The notes under the pieces were generated by a model. It saw only the letters and a list, made by a program, of their open reading frames with translations, did no database searches and had not been told where the DNA came from. From positions 372,001 through 436,000 of the forward strand of contig CM049997.1 of NCBI GenBank assembly GCA_016630955.3: a stretch of 64,000 nt of DNA, given 5' to 3'. The DNA comes from Didymella arachidicola (taxonomy: Eukaryota; Ascomycota; Dothideomycetes; Pleosporales; Didymellaceae). Made by a program: the position numbers and the translations under genes. Shown one piece after another: positions 45,837-56,939 of the stretch (within the stretch, counting starts at the first letter, position 1; the number at the start of each line of letters is the position of its first letter).

Positions 45837-48502
45837 ATGCCAGGCCCTCTTATCATCTCGATTGACGTGAAGCCGCGGGCCATAACAGGACGAGCGCAGG
45901 CGTCACCAGGCCTGGAACAACGGTCCTCGAGCAGGGATCATCAGGGGCTTAGCGTGACGATGCCTTCCCGAAATTCCGTCGCCCGGTTGGAGCACCCACG
46001 TCAAGTTTGTGACGACGGCGACGACGACAACACCGACTCGGCGGAGGAGAGCTACTTTTCCAAGGGCACTGCGCTGTACATCATCTCGGAGCACGACTAT
46101 GGCCGCGAGAGCTCGCTGATTCCGCTCCCGGCCTTGCGCGATTCTGACCTGCAAGCGTGCATCCCGAAGGCGTCCATTCTTCACCGCACTGGGGCCCCAG
46201 TGCGCCCATCCGCCCAGCGCCCGCCGCGATCTCTTATGGCCACGCTCGCCTACGCCCAGCAGCCGGCGCGCTCGATGCCTACCGCAGGCACAATGCACAC
46301 CATGGCCGCCTACGAGCTGGAGCCGCCGGACCTGACCAACTCCAAGTCGTCCAAGTCGAGCAGCTTCCACTCGGAGACGCTGTCCGACTACATGGGGCCG
46401 AGCGACCTCTCGCACTTTGAGGAGATCAACCTCGACGATGTCAGCGGGGGGCCGACCGTCTTCCCCATGGCCGCGGGCGCCGACCACCGCGTCGTCTACG
46501 AGGCCCGCAGCATCTCGTCGTCGTCGCTCTCGAGCCTCCGCAGCACGCCGCTCGCCCACCCGGCCCACCACTCGTTCCGCGACCTGACCAGCCGCAAGCC
46601 GCAGCATCCCAGCCTGAAGGGGCAAGTCAGTCATGCCGTGCGCCAGCAGCCGCAGCAACTGGCCCCGGGGAAGATGCGGCGGGGGTTCACATCGCCCTCG
46701 GCGCCATCACTGCAGACCATGAGCCTGGCAGCGCCCCGCCGCTCGTCTCGATCGCCCTCGCCCTCGAGCGCCCACACGACAGCACCACGCACCCTCTCGC
46801 GCAAGAGCTCCCGGACGCTCGACGTGCTCCCCTCGCCCTCAATCAACGCCAGGCGGCAGTCGTGGCAGGACGCCAAGCGAAAGACGGTAAAAGAGAGGGA
46901 GGCGGAATGCGACGACGAGGACGACGAGCTGCCGGAGGATGCCGTCATCTGGAATATCCCCATCTCCCCTCGACCTGCTCAGGAACGGTCACCAGCGCCG
47001 TCCACAAGCGGCAGCCCGCCACAGCCCTCGCCCATTGGCAGCACAGTCAGCCCCGGGCCTTCTTCGACAGGAACGTCGCCCGCACCCAATTCACGCCTCC
47101 CGCAACCGCCATCACCGAACTCCGCAAGCAGGACCGAATCACCCCCCACACTAGAGAGACAGCGGACGCACACCTGGCAGGACACATACGGCTCTCTCGA
47201 CCCAGACGCGAAGAAGCTGACAGAGGCACTGGAGGAATTCCAGGTGGAGTTTGAGCGGAAGCAGGAGATCAAGCGGCAGCAGCCAGGCCTCGCAAGATCT
47301 AGCTCCCTCAGTGAGCCTGAGTCCAAGTCGAAGAAGCCTGCACTACCGCCCATTCGCAAGAGCGACCCCCTGATCGACCCGTTCCAGCCGTCCGCTGAGA
47401 AGCAAAAGTACCTTTCACGCACTCGTCCCTCGTGGTTACCGCCCAAGAACCCGAAGGAGGAGAAGAAGCATCTGAAAGAGTACCAGCGGATGTTGGCACG
47501 GATCGAAGAAGCGGGTAAGTTGTTTTGACTGTTCACGAGATTCATGGACTGACAAAGGCAGAACGCCTCGAAGCACAGCGAGCCCAAGACGAGGCTCTCG
47601 CACGCGAAAAGGCCTCCCGCGTGAAAGCAGATTACTGGTCGAATCTATTACTCCCCAACTGGGCCACCGAAATGACGAAACCTGATCGTCGCGCATCGCA
47701 TCGAAAAATGTGGTGGAACGGCATTCCTCCCCGGTTGAGAGGACAGGTCTGGTCAAAGGCAGTGGGAAATGACCTCGAGGTGACAGAAGGCACCTTCAAG
47801 ATCGCACTGGAAAAGGCACAGAAGGAGATCAAGCGACTCGGCACCGAAGCACTGAACGGCCGCTACGCACAAATTCTCGAGAACACTCGCTCCGTCTTCC
47901 CCGAGCTGAAGATGTTCGCCGCGCCCTCGACACCCGCCGCAAACGACGAGCAACCGCTTCACAAAGACCTCATAAACGTCTGCCTGGCATACGCAACCTA
48001 CCGCCCCGATATCTCCCACAAAGAAAACGGCCTCCACCACATCGCCGCGCTCCTCCTCCTCAACCTCCCCGCCCCACAAACCTTCATCACCCTCTCAAAT
48101 CTCCTCAACCGCCCTCTCCCTCTCTCCTTCCTCGTCCACGACCCCAACGCAATACACGCCGCATACTCCACCACGCTGCATGCGCTCTCCAAGAAATCGC
48201 CCACGCTCGCCACGCGCCTGGAAGCCCTGCGCGTCGAGCCCAGAGACTACCTCTACCACATGTTCAGCAGCCTGTTCTGCGGACGTCTCGGCGTCGAGCA
48301 CGCAGCGCGTATCATGGACGTGTACGCAATCGAGAGCGACAAGATCCCGCCGCGCGTCGCAGTAGCAGTCCTGCTCGTGCTGGAGGGCGCGTGCATGGAG
48401 GGCGAGAAGAGCGGCGTCGAGCACGTGCTCCGGGAAAAGAGACTCGAGCTCGATGTGGACGAGTTCATGGCGAGGGTGTATGAGGCGGGCAAGATGGGCT
48501 GA
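45837..48502 (+). CDS. TBC-domain (Rab GTPase-activating-like) protein
   Basis: Two exons, 45837-47514 and 47562-48502, with a 47-nt intron; 872 residues. The first 530 residues are Ser/Pro-rich and disordered. Near 545 a KNPKEEKKHLKEYQRMLARI helix leads across the intron (EEA/ERLEAQ) into a coiled segment. The TBC domain (about 610-860) follows: IPPRLRGQVWSKAVGND, ILENTRSVFPELKMF (the Arg-finger motif), NVCLAYATYRPDI, LLNRPLPLSFL, YLYHMFSSLFCGRLG and RIMDVYAIESD. TBC proteins speed GTP hydrolysis by Rab GTPases in vesicle traffic. The Arg of the first motif is present. The usual YxQ glutamine finger is replaced by SHKENG, so GAP activity is uncertain. An internal ATG at 45960 (MPSRNSVARLEH) could be the true start. 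Confidence 0.87.
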
Positions 48503-49385
48503 GCCTGCGCGCTTTCCGCACTCGCTTGCGTTGACTGGCGGCTCGACGAGGACGAGTTTTGTTGCTGTTGCTGTATAAAGGACGAGAGACGACATGAACG
48601 GCATTCTTACCGCGTGCTGGCGATGAACCGCACCGCACCGCAGCGAATTTTGCATCTACAGGCGTTTTGCTCCGGCGTGTACAGCTCCATTTTTCTTTTC
48701 ATCTTCCATTATCTACCTATATATCTACCTACATGTATATAACTTCTACATCCAAATCCAAGCGAAAGTCACGCGACGAGTAGCCATACCACCACCTGCA
48801 CACCAACCCATCCACTTCATCTCTCCATCCCAGTGATAGCAGCCATGCATACATGCTGAATACCGCCGAATCCCCGTATCCGGTCACCGCGAACCCCCGT
48901 ATCCTGTCACCGCGTCGCACCCCTTCCCGGTCGATCAAACGCCAACGCGTACCCCACATGTCAATGTCGCTGTTTGAGCATCGAGGGGTCGTGCGGGCGG
49001 GTTTTGTGTGGCGCGGCTAGGCGTCGTGAGGGCGTAGCAGCGTAGCTGAGGCGGATAGAGGGTGCGGGCGCTAGGTTTCAGTGCTGTGGCAGCGCGAGTC
49101 GGACGGGCGAGGTGTGCCGAGGGGGTTATGGAGGCGGTGAGGATGGTGCGGGAGATGAGTGGAGGATGGTGCTGGGAGGTAAGTGAAGGCTTGGACGACG
49201 AGACCTTGTGCACTGGGATGCAGGGTTCAAAGGGAAGACGACTTTTTTTTTTTTGGATTTTCTATTACCTATAGCAGCGATGAACTAAGGACATGTAAGG
49301 AGCGATGACGACAATCTTGTGTTTGGGGGGGAACGCAACGGCAGCAGATGTAGCTGGAGCGAACGACGTCTAATGCTTTGATACC
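48503..49385. other. Intergenic region between convergent genes
   Basis: About 880 bases between the TBC gene and the C2H2 gene. It includes a T run near 49240 and G-rich plus-strand sequence around 49020-49190. No supported gene is present. Confidence 0.5.
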
Positions 49386-50505
49386 CTACTGTGGACAGCG
49401 TCTGATGTCCTCCCAAACAGGATGAGACCAGAAGGAAGGAATCAGGCTCAGAATCGTGCGACGGTGTTCGCGAAGCTCGTCGGGACTAGCTATCTCGCAG
49501 TACTCGAACGAGATGTCGTTGCCAGCGCGAAGCTGAGCTTCTGTGGGCATGTCCGGGTGCGAACAGTGATTCGCCACGAAGTGAATGGTGAAGTCCACGT
49601 GGGTCTCAAAGTCGCTGAATTCGGGGCAGACGGGACAGACGACATGAGCCGATTCATAATGGTAGCCTCGTTCTTCGAGGAGAGGAGCGAGTCGCTTTCT
49701 GCCTTTGGCGTCGTGGCAGTCTAGCATATGCTGCTGCAGGGCGTCGAGTTGACGATTGGCTTGTGGAGCGCATCTCCATCGAACGTAGAAACTGCATTTC
49801 GAAGCGGGCATTGTCGGAGTGCGGTCATGGTGTCAGTTCCCGGGTAATGGTACATGCTTCCATGTACCCTCATCAAGTCCTTGGTCAACAGCGCTTGGCA
49901 GTCCTGTTGGCGACAGGCGAAGAGAGTCTCGTCATCATGGCCCGCACGAATATGGTCTCTGAGCTTATCTTGTCTGGTGAAGGAGTAATTGCACTCAAGC
50001 GCAGTGCACCTAAAGTGGTATTCGCATCCGTGAGACTTTTTGTGGCGGTTCAGGTCACCCTTGTGCTTGTACGGCAATGAACCGCGCTTACAGCCGGAGA
50101 AGTCGCAATAAAAGGCCGGTACGTGCTCAGGGCCAGCACCCAGGTCACTGGACATGGGAACACGTGGTGGGAGCGCTTGCTTCGCTTTCCTGCCCCTTTG
50201 TCAACTTGTATCTTTTTTTTTACTTACCGGTCGTCATCAGACTGCGCCTGAGCACCCTGATCATCAAGTCCTCCCAACCAGAGATTTCGCCAAGGACTAT
50301 CCTTGAGGGCATCGTCGAGACAAGACCAATCGAGGTCCTCCACGCCGGTGTCCTCCTGGAGTGAGGCGAGCGTGATTTCGGTAAAAGGCCCAGGAATGGC
50401 TTGGTCGACCTCCTCTTGCCGTCTGGTCAAGTTGTAGGATTCCGGATCGTCTTCATGCGCAGCGAGCTGCATACTGTATTCCTGGTCTTGGACGTAGTCG
50501 GACAT
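49386..50505 (-). pseudogene. C2H2-type zinc-finger gene with a one-base frame break
   Basis: Exon 1 (50228-50505) starts MSDYVQDQEYSMQ and is acidic. An 80-nt intron (50148-50227) joins it in phase to RDLGAGPEHVPAFYC. Zinc-finger-like units follow: FYCDFSGCKRGSLPYKHKGD, YHFRCTALECNYSF and LFACRQQDCQALLT. This layout is common in fungal C2H2 proteins, where the tail reads ...CP..RCxF..., LDALxxHML..HD, VCPVCP and ends HRRTIL..PxFxxxPVWxDI. All these parts exist here, but the frame changes at an A run (49797-49799). Upstream reads RQCPLR, while downstream CSFYVRWRC...QLDALQQHML...HPVWEDIRRCPQ is one frame away. One extra A would restore a single frame. No intron fits. It is either a recent pseudogene or a homopolymer error in the assembly. 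Confidence 0.7.
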
Positions 50506-51185
50506 GGTGATCAGGCTGAAGGACTCCTAAGTGCGTTGATTGGTCGATTCGGCGGCCAAGGCTGAGAAACCGGTGAGCGTTCGTGATAGCGGTGGAAGGG
50601 AAAAGATCCTTGCGGCGTGCAGAATGGTAGTGGGAGGTGGTAAATCCTGGTGGAAATGGGGGTGGGGATCGTGGTGGTTATAACTTTGCAGGTGGACTGG
50701 CTCGTCACTGTCGGCGCGCCAGACCCCTGTCACACGCAATATAGGCTCCTGCGTCGCATATACAGGCCTGAGCACCCTGAGATTATGGGAGGCTGTCAGT
50801 CTGTTAGCACCTGCTTCTTGAAAGCAAACAGTACCTCTGTTGGCTAAAAATGCTATGCCTCCGTGAGGCGGCAGAATGTCACGGTTCCTCAAGAGTGCGG
50901 CTCAAACGGCTCGGCAGGGGTCGATATTAAATGTATTGAGTGGACAGCATTGATTGAGTGATGGAGTACAGGACCGAGCGATATGTGCTATATGAGAGAG
51001 GGGCTGGGTATCACATGACCCAGCTTCTAACAGTCGATCCGAGCCCGCAACGCCAAACGTGGATGATGATAGCCGCGCCTCCATACCTCTTTAGCTCTCA
51101 ATGCTTCGTAGAGAGGTCTAGCACTTGCGCATGATGATACCCCGGCACTCATAAGTTGCGCTGCAGCGCAGGACCCCGTGAAGAC
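50506..51185. other. Divergent intergenic region
   Basis: About 680 bases between the C2H2 gene and the LCCL-type gene, holding both promoters. No other feature is seen. Confidence 0.5.
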
Positions 51186-53168
51186 ATGACGAAAAGCGCA
51201 GCAACCGCGACCGCGGCACCGGTAGACGTCGAAGTTGGAGTAAGCAGGGACCAGATCGCCGCCAGCGCATCGTCATCGATTACTCCAGACGACACGCCCT
51301 CGAAAGCCGCAACGCCGCGTAGGAGCCTTGACTTCGAAGACCGTCAGCCAGCTCGACACTCGTTTGTGAAGAGAACATGGAGGAAGGCAGAAGGAAAATT
51401 ACCTACACCGGTCACGCGATGGAGTCGCAAAGCAATCGGGTGGATCAAAGGACCTGAGCCACCGTTGTTGCACCGCATCAATCCGCTTTTCGAGCCTATA
51501 CAGACATATCCTGCGCGCCTGGTTGCGCGCTTCTCCAAGCCATTGCGCTTTTGTCTTTTCGCTACTGCGTTTATGCTCTGGGTCGTACTTTTTGGTGTCA
51601 TCATCAGCGAATTCAGCTTGCCTACGAACCTGGCGGGCTACGGTGCGCCTGTTCGATTGGGTTGTGCTGCGCAGTTGTGGTATGTATGACATGTCACTTT
51701 GTTTTAGTTGTTCTCACGTTTTCCCAGGCCCAATGCACAAAGTTGCGGCGTTGACGGACGCAATTGCCTTCCTTTCGATGATTCGGCATTCGCATTCAAT
51801 TGCCCTGCAGATTGCGCAGATACACAAGTATTGAACTCTCGAGCGATTGGAAATGCATCAATCGTCTACCGCTCGTTAGTAGTAGGAGGCGCACCTAATG
51901 CCACCGACGATGCGCTCGTGTACCGCGGTGATTCTTTTGTTTGCGGAGCAGCTATACATGCTGGCATAATCAAGAATGGAAGAGGTGGATGTGGGGTTGT
52001 TTCTCTGATAGGTGAGAGGAGCAGCTACGGCTCTACGAACAGGAACGGTATCTCAAGTGTTGGTTTCGATTCCAACTTTCCGCTGTCGTTCGAGTTCAAC
52101 ACAACAGCACCCATTGTCAATGCTTCCGAGAAGTGTCGCGACCCTCGTTGGGACCTCCTTATCTTGTCGACAATCTTCACAGCACTTTTCGGTATATTCA
52201 CTACAAGTCCCGCTACGTTCTTTACACCGATCTTCATCATTACCTTCTTTCAAATCTCCATGGCTTCCGACCCTCCGTCGTACTCAAACTATCCATCTCT
52301 GGCATCTACGACACTTGGACGACTCCTTCCAGCTGCGTTTGTAGCCGCGCTATTCTACCGCTTCAGCGTGCGCAAAACGCTTCAGAACTGCAAATGCCAC
52401 ATCGAGAAGACAGTCCTCTGGGTTGGTGGATGTTGGGTGGGGGCACTGAGCAATTATACGTTCGAGCAGATCCCCATCCAACGACTCACATCCCACGACA
52501 TCAACCAGCAGCCTGGCGCCGTGACCGCCCTAGTCATCATCGTCCTGGCCCTCTTCGCCGTCGTGCTGTACCAAGCCTGGTGTTTCCGCACCGAAGGCCG
52601 GCTACCGAGGATGCTAGGCCTCTATGCAATTCTGGGTATTAGCCTGCTCATCTGCTTGGGCATTCCGAAGTTGAGCCTGAGAATACACCACTATATCTCA
52701 GCTCTGCTACTTCTGCCCGGTACCTCAATGCAGACACGCGTAAGTCTTCTCTGCTCGGGCTTGTTAGTCGGCCTCTTCATCAACGGCATTGCGCGCTGGG
52801 GCTTCGATCCCGTCCTCCAGACCGCCGCGGCGCTGCGCGGCGATGCACAGCTCGGATCCAGGATACCCTCAATTGTAGCAGCTGTCAGTGGCAGCAACAT
52901 CACCTTCGCTTGGAGCAGTATTCTGCGGGGCTACGAGGGCGTCAGCGTGATTGTCAATGACGTAGAGAGATACAGAGGCGGGCATGCCGGTAGTGGTGGC
53001 AACTTCACGTGGACCAGGAGGACGTCGGAGATTCCGGAGTACTTTCGTTTTGGATTCATCAATTACCTGCCTTTTGGTAGTGTTTCGTACAGTGATTTCA
53101 CTAGAGCGGGGATCTGGTGGCCGAACGGGACGTGGAGTGAGCCCGCGCCTGGGCGTACATTGTACTGA
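51186..53168 (+). CDS. LCCL-domain multi-pass membrane protein
   Basis: Two exons, 51186-51679 and 51728-53168, with a 48-nt intron; 644 residues. The frame extends upstream to a TTG, but the first ATG is at 51186. The N-terminal 110 residues are cytosolic and Ser/Ala-rich. A membrane segment follows (LFATAFMLWVVLFGVII). Splicing joins CAAQLW to PNAQSCGVDGRNCLPF, which opens an LCCL-like extracellular domain containing NCPADC and YRGDSFVCGAAIHAGII, with potential N-glycosylation sites. Five or more further membrane helices follow (ILSTIFTALFGIF, LVIIVLALFAVVLYQAW, LGLYAILGISLLICLG and others). The tail has NYLPFGSVSYSDFTRAGIW. LCCL proteins of this form are widespread in ascomycetes and their function is unknown. 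The length and topology are as expected. Confidence 0.85.
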
Positions 53169-54459
53169 GCGGGAGTCAACTCAGAGCATTGCTACATAGC
53201 ACCGTTGATAATGTGGTTCAGTGTCTTCATTGCACGTTTCTCCTAGCCTCTCACTTCTAGCACTTCCTTTAGTCTTGCCTGCTATATCTAAGGCGGTCGT
53301 GTGCGAACTACCCGAGCGCGTACGATATAGGGGGGAAAGTAAAAAAGCAAGTGAATTGTGTTGGAAAGGAGGAGATGCATGTAACGAGGTACTCTGTCTC
53401 AAATATCAGCAATACAATAAAGTCCACCTGTCCATCGTCGATTTCGCCTTCTGGGTACCTGACTTTCACACATACATCGTCAGCTCTTGACCTGGTACAG
53501 CTCTACGTCCCATACTTCTTATGCTGCCGAATCCAAAACCGTCACAATCAGTTAATCCTTTCAGGCAGCAGCCGCACTCGAGCCTTTCGCCTCCTTCGAG
53601 CATGCCGCGCTTCTCAACATTGATGGCAAATTTGCACAGATTCATTCCCTTGTCAACAAACCTTTAGACAAATTGATGACATGTCGCCAACTTCACACCT
53701 ATAGCAGGTCTCTCGATCTGAATAGCGCATTATCCGCATATAGCGCATGAGGGTGGCCTCAAAGCACGAACACATGCGGAGTAGCCAAGGAGGGACATGC
53801 AAGCACCCGCTTCACCACACCACTGGCAGCCAACAAATTCGCGCCAGCTCTCTGTGTTCAGATATCACCTCAACTACTGCAGTGACCCGCTGTCACTTTC
53901 CCACCGGCGTCTGCTCACCTCAACTACCACATTGATAGTAGTAAGCCCGAGGTTCAGTAAGACTGTGGCGGTACTACAATGTATCACACTGTGAACCACC
54001 ACTGAGCGGTGTGACTCTAACTCGCTTCGCAGCCGATCCTACGCTGATCCTGCGCTTACCTACGCTTCGGCGTTGAAGAGTAACACGCGCAATTTCTCAC
54101 ATTCATGCAACAACGTCAAAGACAGGGGCGTCGTTTCGTGCGATATCATGTATTCAAGCAAACTACCTATCCGCGTACAAACCCACCAATCATCCAGCGT
54201 CTTGAACTGCATTCTGTACCGTTGTAACGACCGCTTTTATGTATCATGTGGCCCAAACAAGCCTAAGCCATTATCATCCAGACCTTGCGGTCACTCGCGC
54301 GAAGTCTTTACTATGCTATGCTATGCTGAAAAGGAAGAGGGGAGAACAATATGAGATACTGGGAAGGGTATAATAGCGGTCATGATCTGGCAAGTGTAGA
54401 AACCCAGGACAAATAACAAAGAAAAGCAGAAACAGGAGGTGTGTAGTATGGCGCGATGC
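53169..54459. other. Intergenic region between convergent genes
   Basis: About 1.3 kb with only short frames. It holds a possible degenerate pogo-type terminus at 53997-54012 and a short TATGC tandem near 54310-54325. No supported gene is present. Confidence 0.5.
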
Positions 54460-56939
54460 TTACATACCCGCGCCATTGACGGTGACTTCGTAGCCCTCGT
54501 TCCTCGCCTTCAGGGCTTTGGCGAGCATCAGCTCGCGCATCCAGTCGATGCGCTCGTCGCGGCCCTTGGTAGCAAAGTGGTGCACCTTACCGTGGGGCAT
54601 GACCTTTTTGGCTTCGCCGATGGTAGGGACGAGCTGGAATTCGAAAGCCGCGGGGTTGGCGAGGATTTCTTCCTTCTTGCTGGAACTCAGCTTGAGCGCG
54701 CGTAGCTTCGCAGACAGCTTGTTCGACGCTAGCGATGAGCACGCGACGGCGTAGTCGTCGACATCAATGGTCTGCAGAGCAGACGAAGAAGGCAGCTCAT
54801 TGGGATGCATGGCTAGCATTGTACCGTTGAGCCGGAAGTGGTGGTCTTGCCACTCGTGACGCAGCATTCTGGTCTTGCGCTTCTTCATCCAGCCGTGGTG
54901 GTTGACACCCTTGTACTCGAAGCCACCCTTGCTTGGGAGTGGTGCGAGTCTATCGCTCGCCTCTTGTAGGCTCGCGAGCTCTGTCTCCTTGGTCGGCGAC
55001 GAGTCAGGGCTGTTGTCGAAGAACTGTGTGCCACGGTAGTTGTCGTCGTCTGAGTGCGCACCGGTCGGAGTGAACACATGGTTTTCATTAAGCGCTGGCA
55101 TGGTCAGCGATGGCCGGCGTCGCTCGCTGCGGGATCCGGTCCTCTGGAGTTGGATCTTGTACTGCATGTTTGGTGGCACCGACTGGCTGGTGTCACGAGC
55201 CACAGGCTCGACGTGGACGGCCGTTACAGGCACGTCCATCATGGAGGCTGGTGTACCGAATCGGTAGATTCCGCCAGGCGTAACGGCAGTTTCGCAAGCG
55301 GGCGAAAAAGCGGTGTCTGGTGCGACATACGAGCCTTGTGGCACGGCGTGTCGCGAGTTACCCTCTGGCTGGGCAGACATGGAACGTGGAATTGTGAGCT
55401 TCGGGAGACTCCTTAAGTTCGAATGCGGGGCTGGTGTCGTATCCGGAGAGTACAGGACGGGGGTTGGGAGGGTGGCAGGGTCGAATTTCATCGTGTGGGC
55501 AGATGTGGACGCTGAGAAGGCCGAGACCTGTGGGTAGTGCTGGGTTTGCGGTATTATCAGCTGTGGCCGGGGAGGGAACATGTCCATTGGTGGTGTCGGC
55601 GGGGCCTCGATCGGTGTAGCAGTCGCATAGGGGTGGTCCATGCCTTGGAGTGATAGGAAGTGCCGCACATGGTCCTGGGGATCGCGCTGCTCCATCTTCT
55701 GAAGGTCATGCAAACTGAACTCTGGCAGTTGGCCGGGCCCAAGAATGTCGGATGATGCCACCACGGAAGGGACGATCACTGACGGTGCTGCCTCAGATGT
55801 TGGACGATGAACGTTCTCGACGGCGCGTTGTGCAGTATCAGCGTTGCCTGGGTCTCCAGCAATGAAGATCTTGCCGCCCTTTTCCGGAGAGATGGGAAAC
55901 CCGTGCTCCTCTTGAAGCATGGCCAGCTGTCGTTGTTGCTTCCTCCATTTGGCGCATCGCTCGCCCTTCGCACACACGTGTGGCTTTGGCAGTAGCTGTT
56001 CAATGGCCACGATCGATACAGATTCGGCAGGCGTGATCAGATCATCCCCAAGATTGCGTCGTCGTCGACCGCCTCGTCCCTTGCTCTTCGATCTTTCCCT
56101 CGCCTCGGTACAAGGCCGCTCGATGTCCTCGAATGGCGTAGGAATAGGCGCAGGGGCAATCGGGGAAGCTAAGCCATCCGCTGTGCGAAGAGAGTCGATC
56201 TGATGCCAAAGCTGATGCCTCTTGCCGAATGACTCTATCTCCAGCTCCTTCAAATCATCGAATTGCAGATCCAACAACACGGCGCCGGTGATATCGTGGG
56301 TGACGAACTTGTCGATCACATCGTCCTCGAAACCATTTTGATACATCCACGTCGCAACGTCGCGCGAGCTCCAGGCGCGCACCTCAGCGTTATCCAGATG
56401 TGCTACTGCAGACGCAATGCTGTTGTACTCCTGTTGCGGGACGATTGTAGCGGGTGTGGGTTCCCTGGTGAATGTCGGAAAACGGGAAACCAAGTCTTTG
56501 GGTAGAACAGGCGACATCTGCAGTGCGTAATCGAAATCATTTGAAGACACTGAGGCGCGGAAGAGATGCGGCCCTCGAGGACCTTCCACGGCTTTGGGTA
56601 AATACCACTCGGCATATTGTGGTCGGATGTCGTCTCCAGGAGTGCGCACTTCTTCAAAAGTCGAGATGGTAGTCTGGCTGCGCCTGTTGTCGCTCTATGA
56701 TATATTAGTAAGAGCCAGTAGACGTTCACCTCGCACTGTCTTACAGAAGAGCCACTGTATTCTTCGAACTCGCTTGAATCGTCCTCAATGTCGGTATATG
56801 CGACACTTATCCCAGAGACTGGTCGTTCAAGCGATGACCGTACTGTGAGGTGTGCAGAGAAGAGTGAGTCTCGGTTCTTTCCTCTCAAAGCCCTCTCGAA
56901 CATCTCTACGCCCGGTTCTAACGGGGTGATGGGTGTCAT
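54460..56939 (-). CDS. SAM and PH domain protein (Boi-like)
   Basis: Two exons, 56745-56939 and 54460-56694, with a 50-nt intron; the phase-0 join reads SGSS/SDNRRSQT and the product is 809 residues. The start MTPITPLEPGVEMFERALRG is a true ATG. A SAM domain lies at about 170-235 (VRAWSSRDVATWMYQNGFED, ITGAVLLDLQFDDLKELEI). The middle is disordered and Pro-rich. A PH domain fills the C-terminus (about 675-800): HHGWMKKRKTRMLRHEWQDH, FRLNGTMLAMHPNE, FATKGRDERIDWMRELMLAK. SAM plus PH recalls the budding-yeast Boi1/Boi2 polarity proteins, which bind phosphoinositides and regulate exocytosis. An N-terminal SH3, present in Boi proteins, is not seen here, so this is a related fungal protein rather than a proven orthologue. 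Confidence 0.85.
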
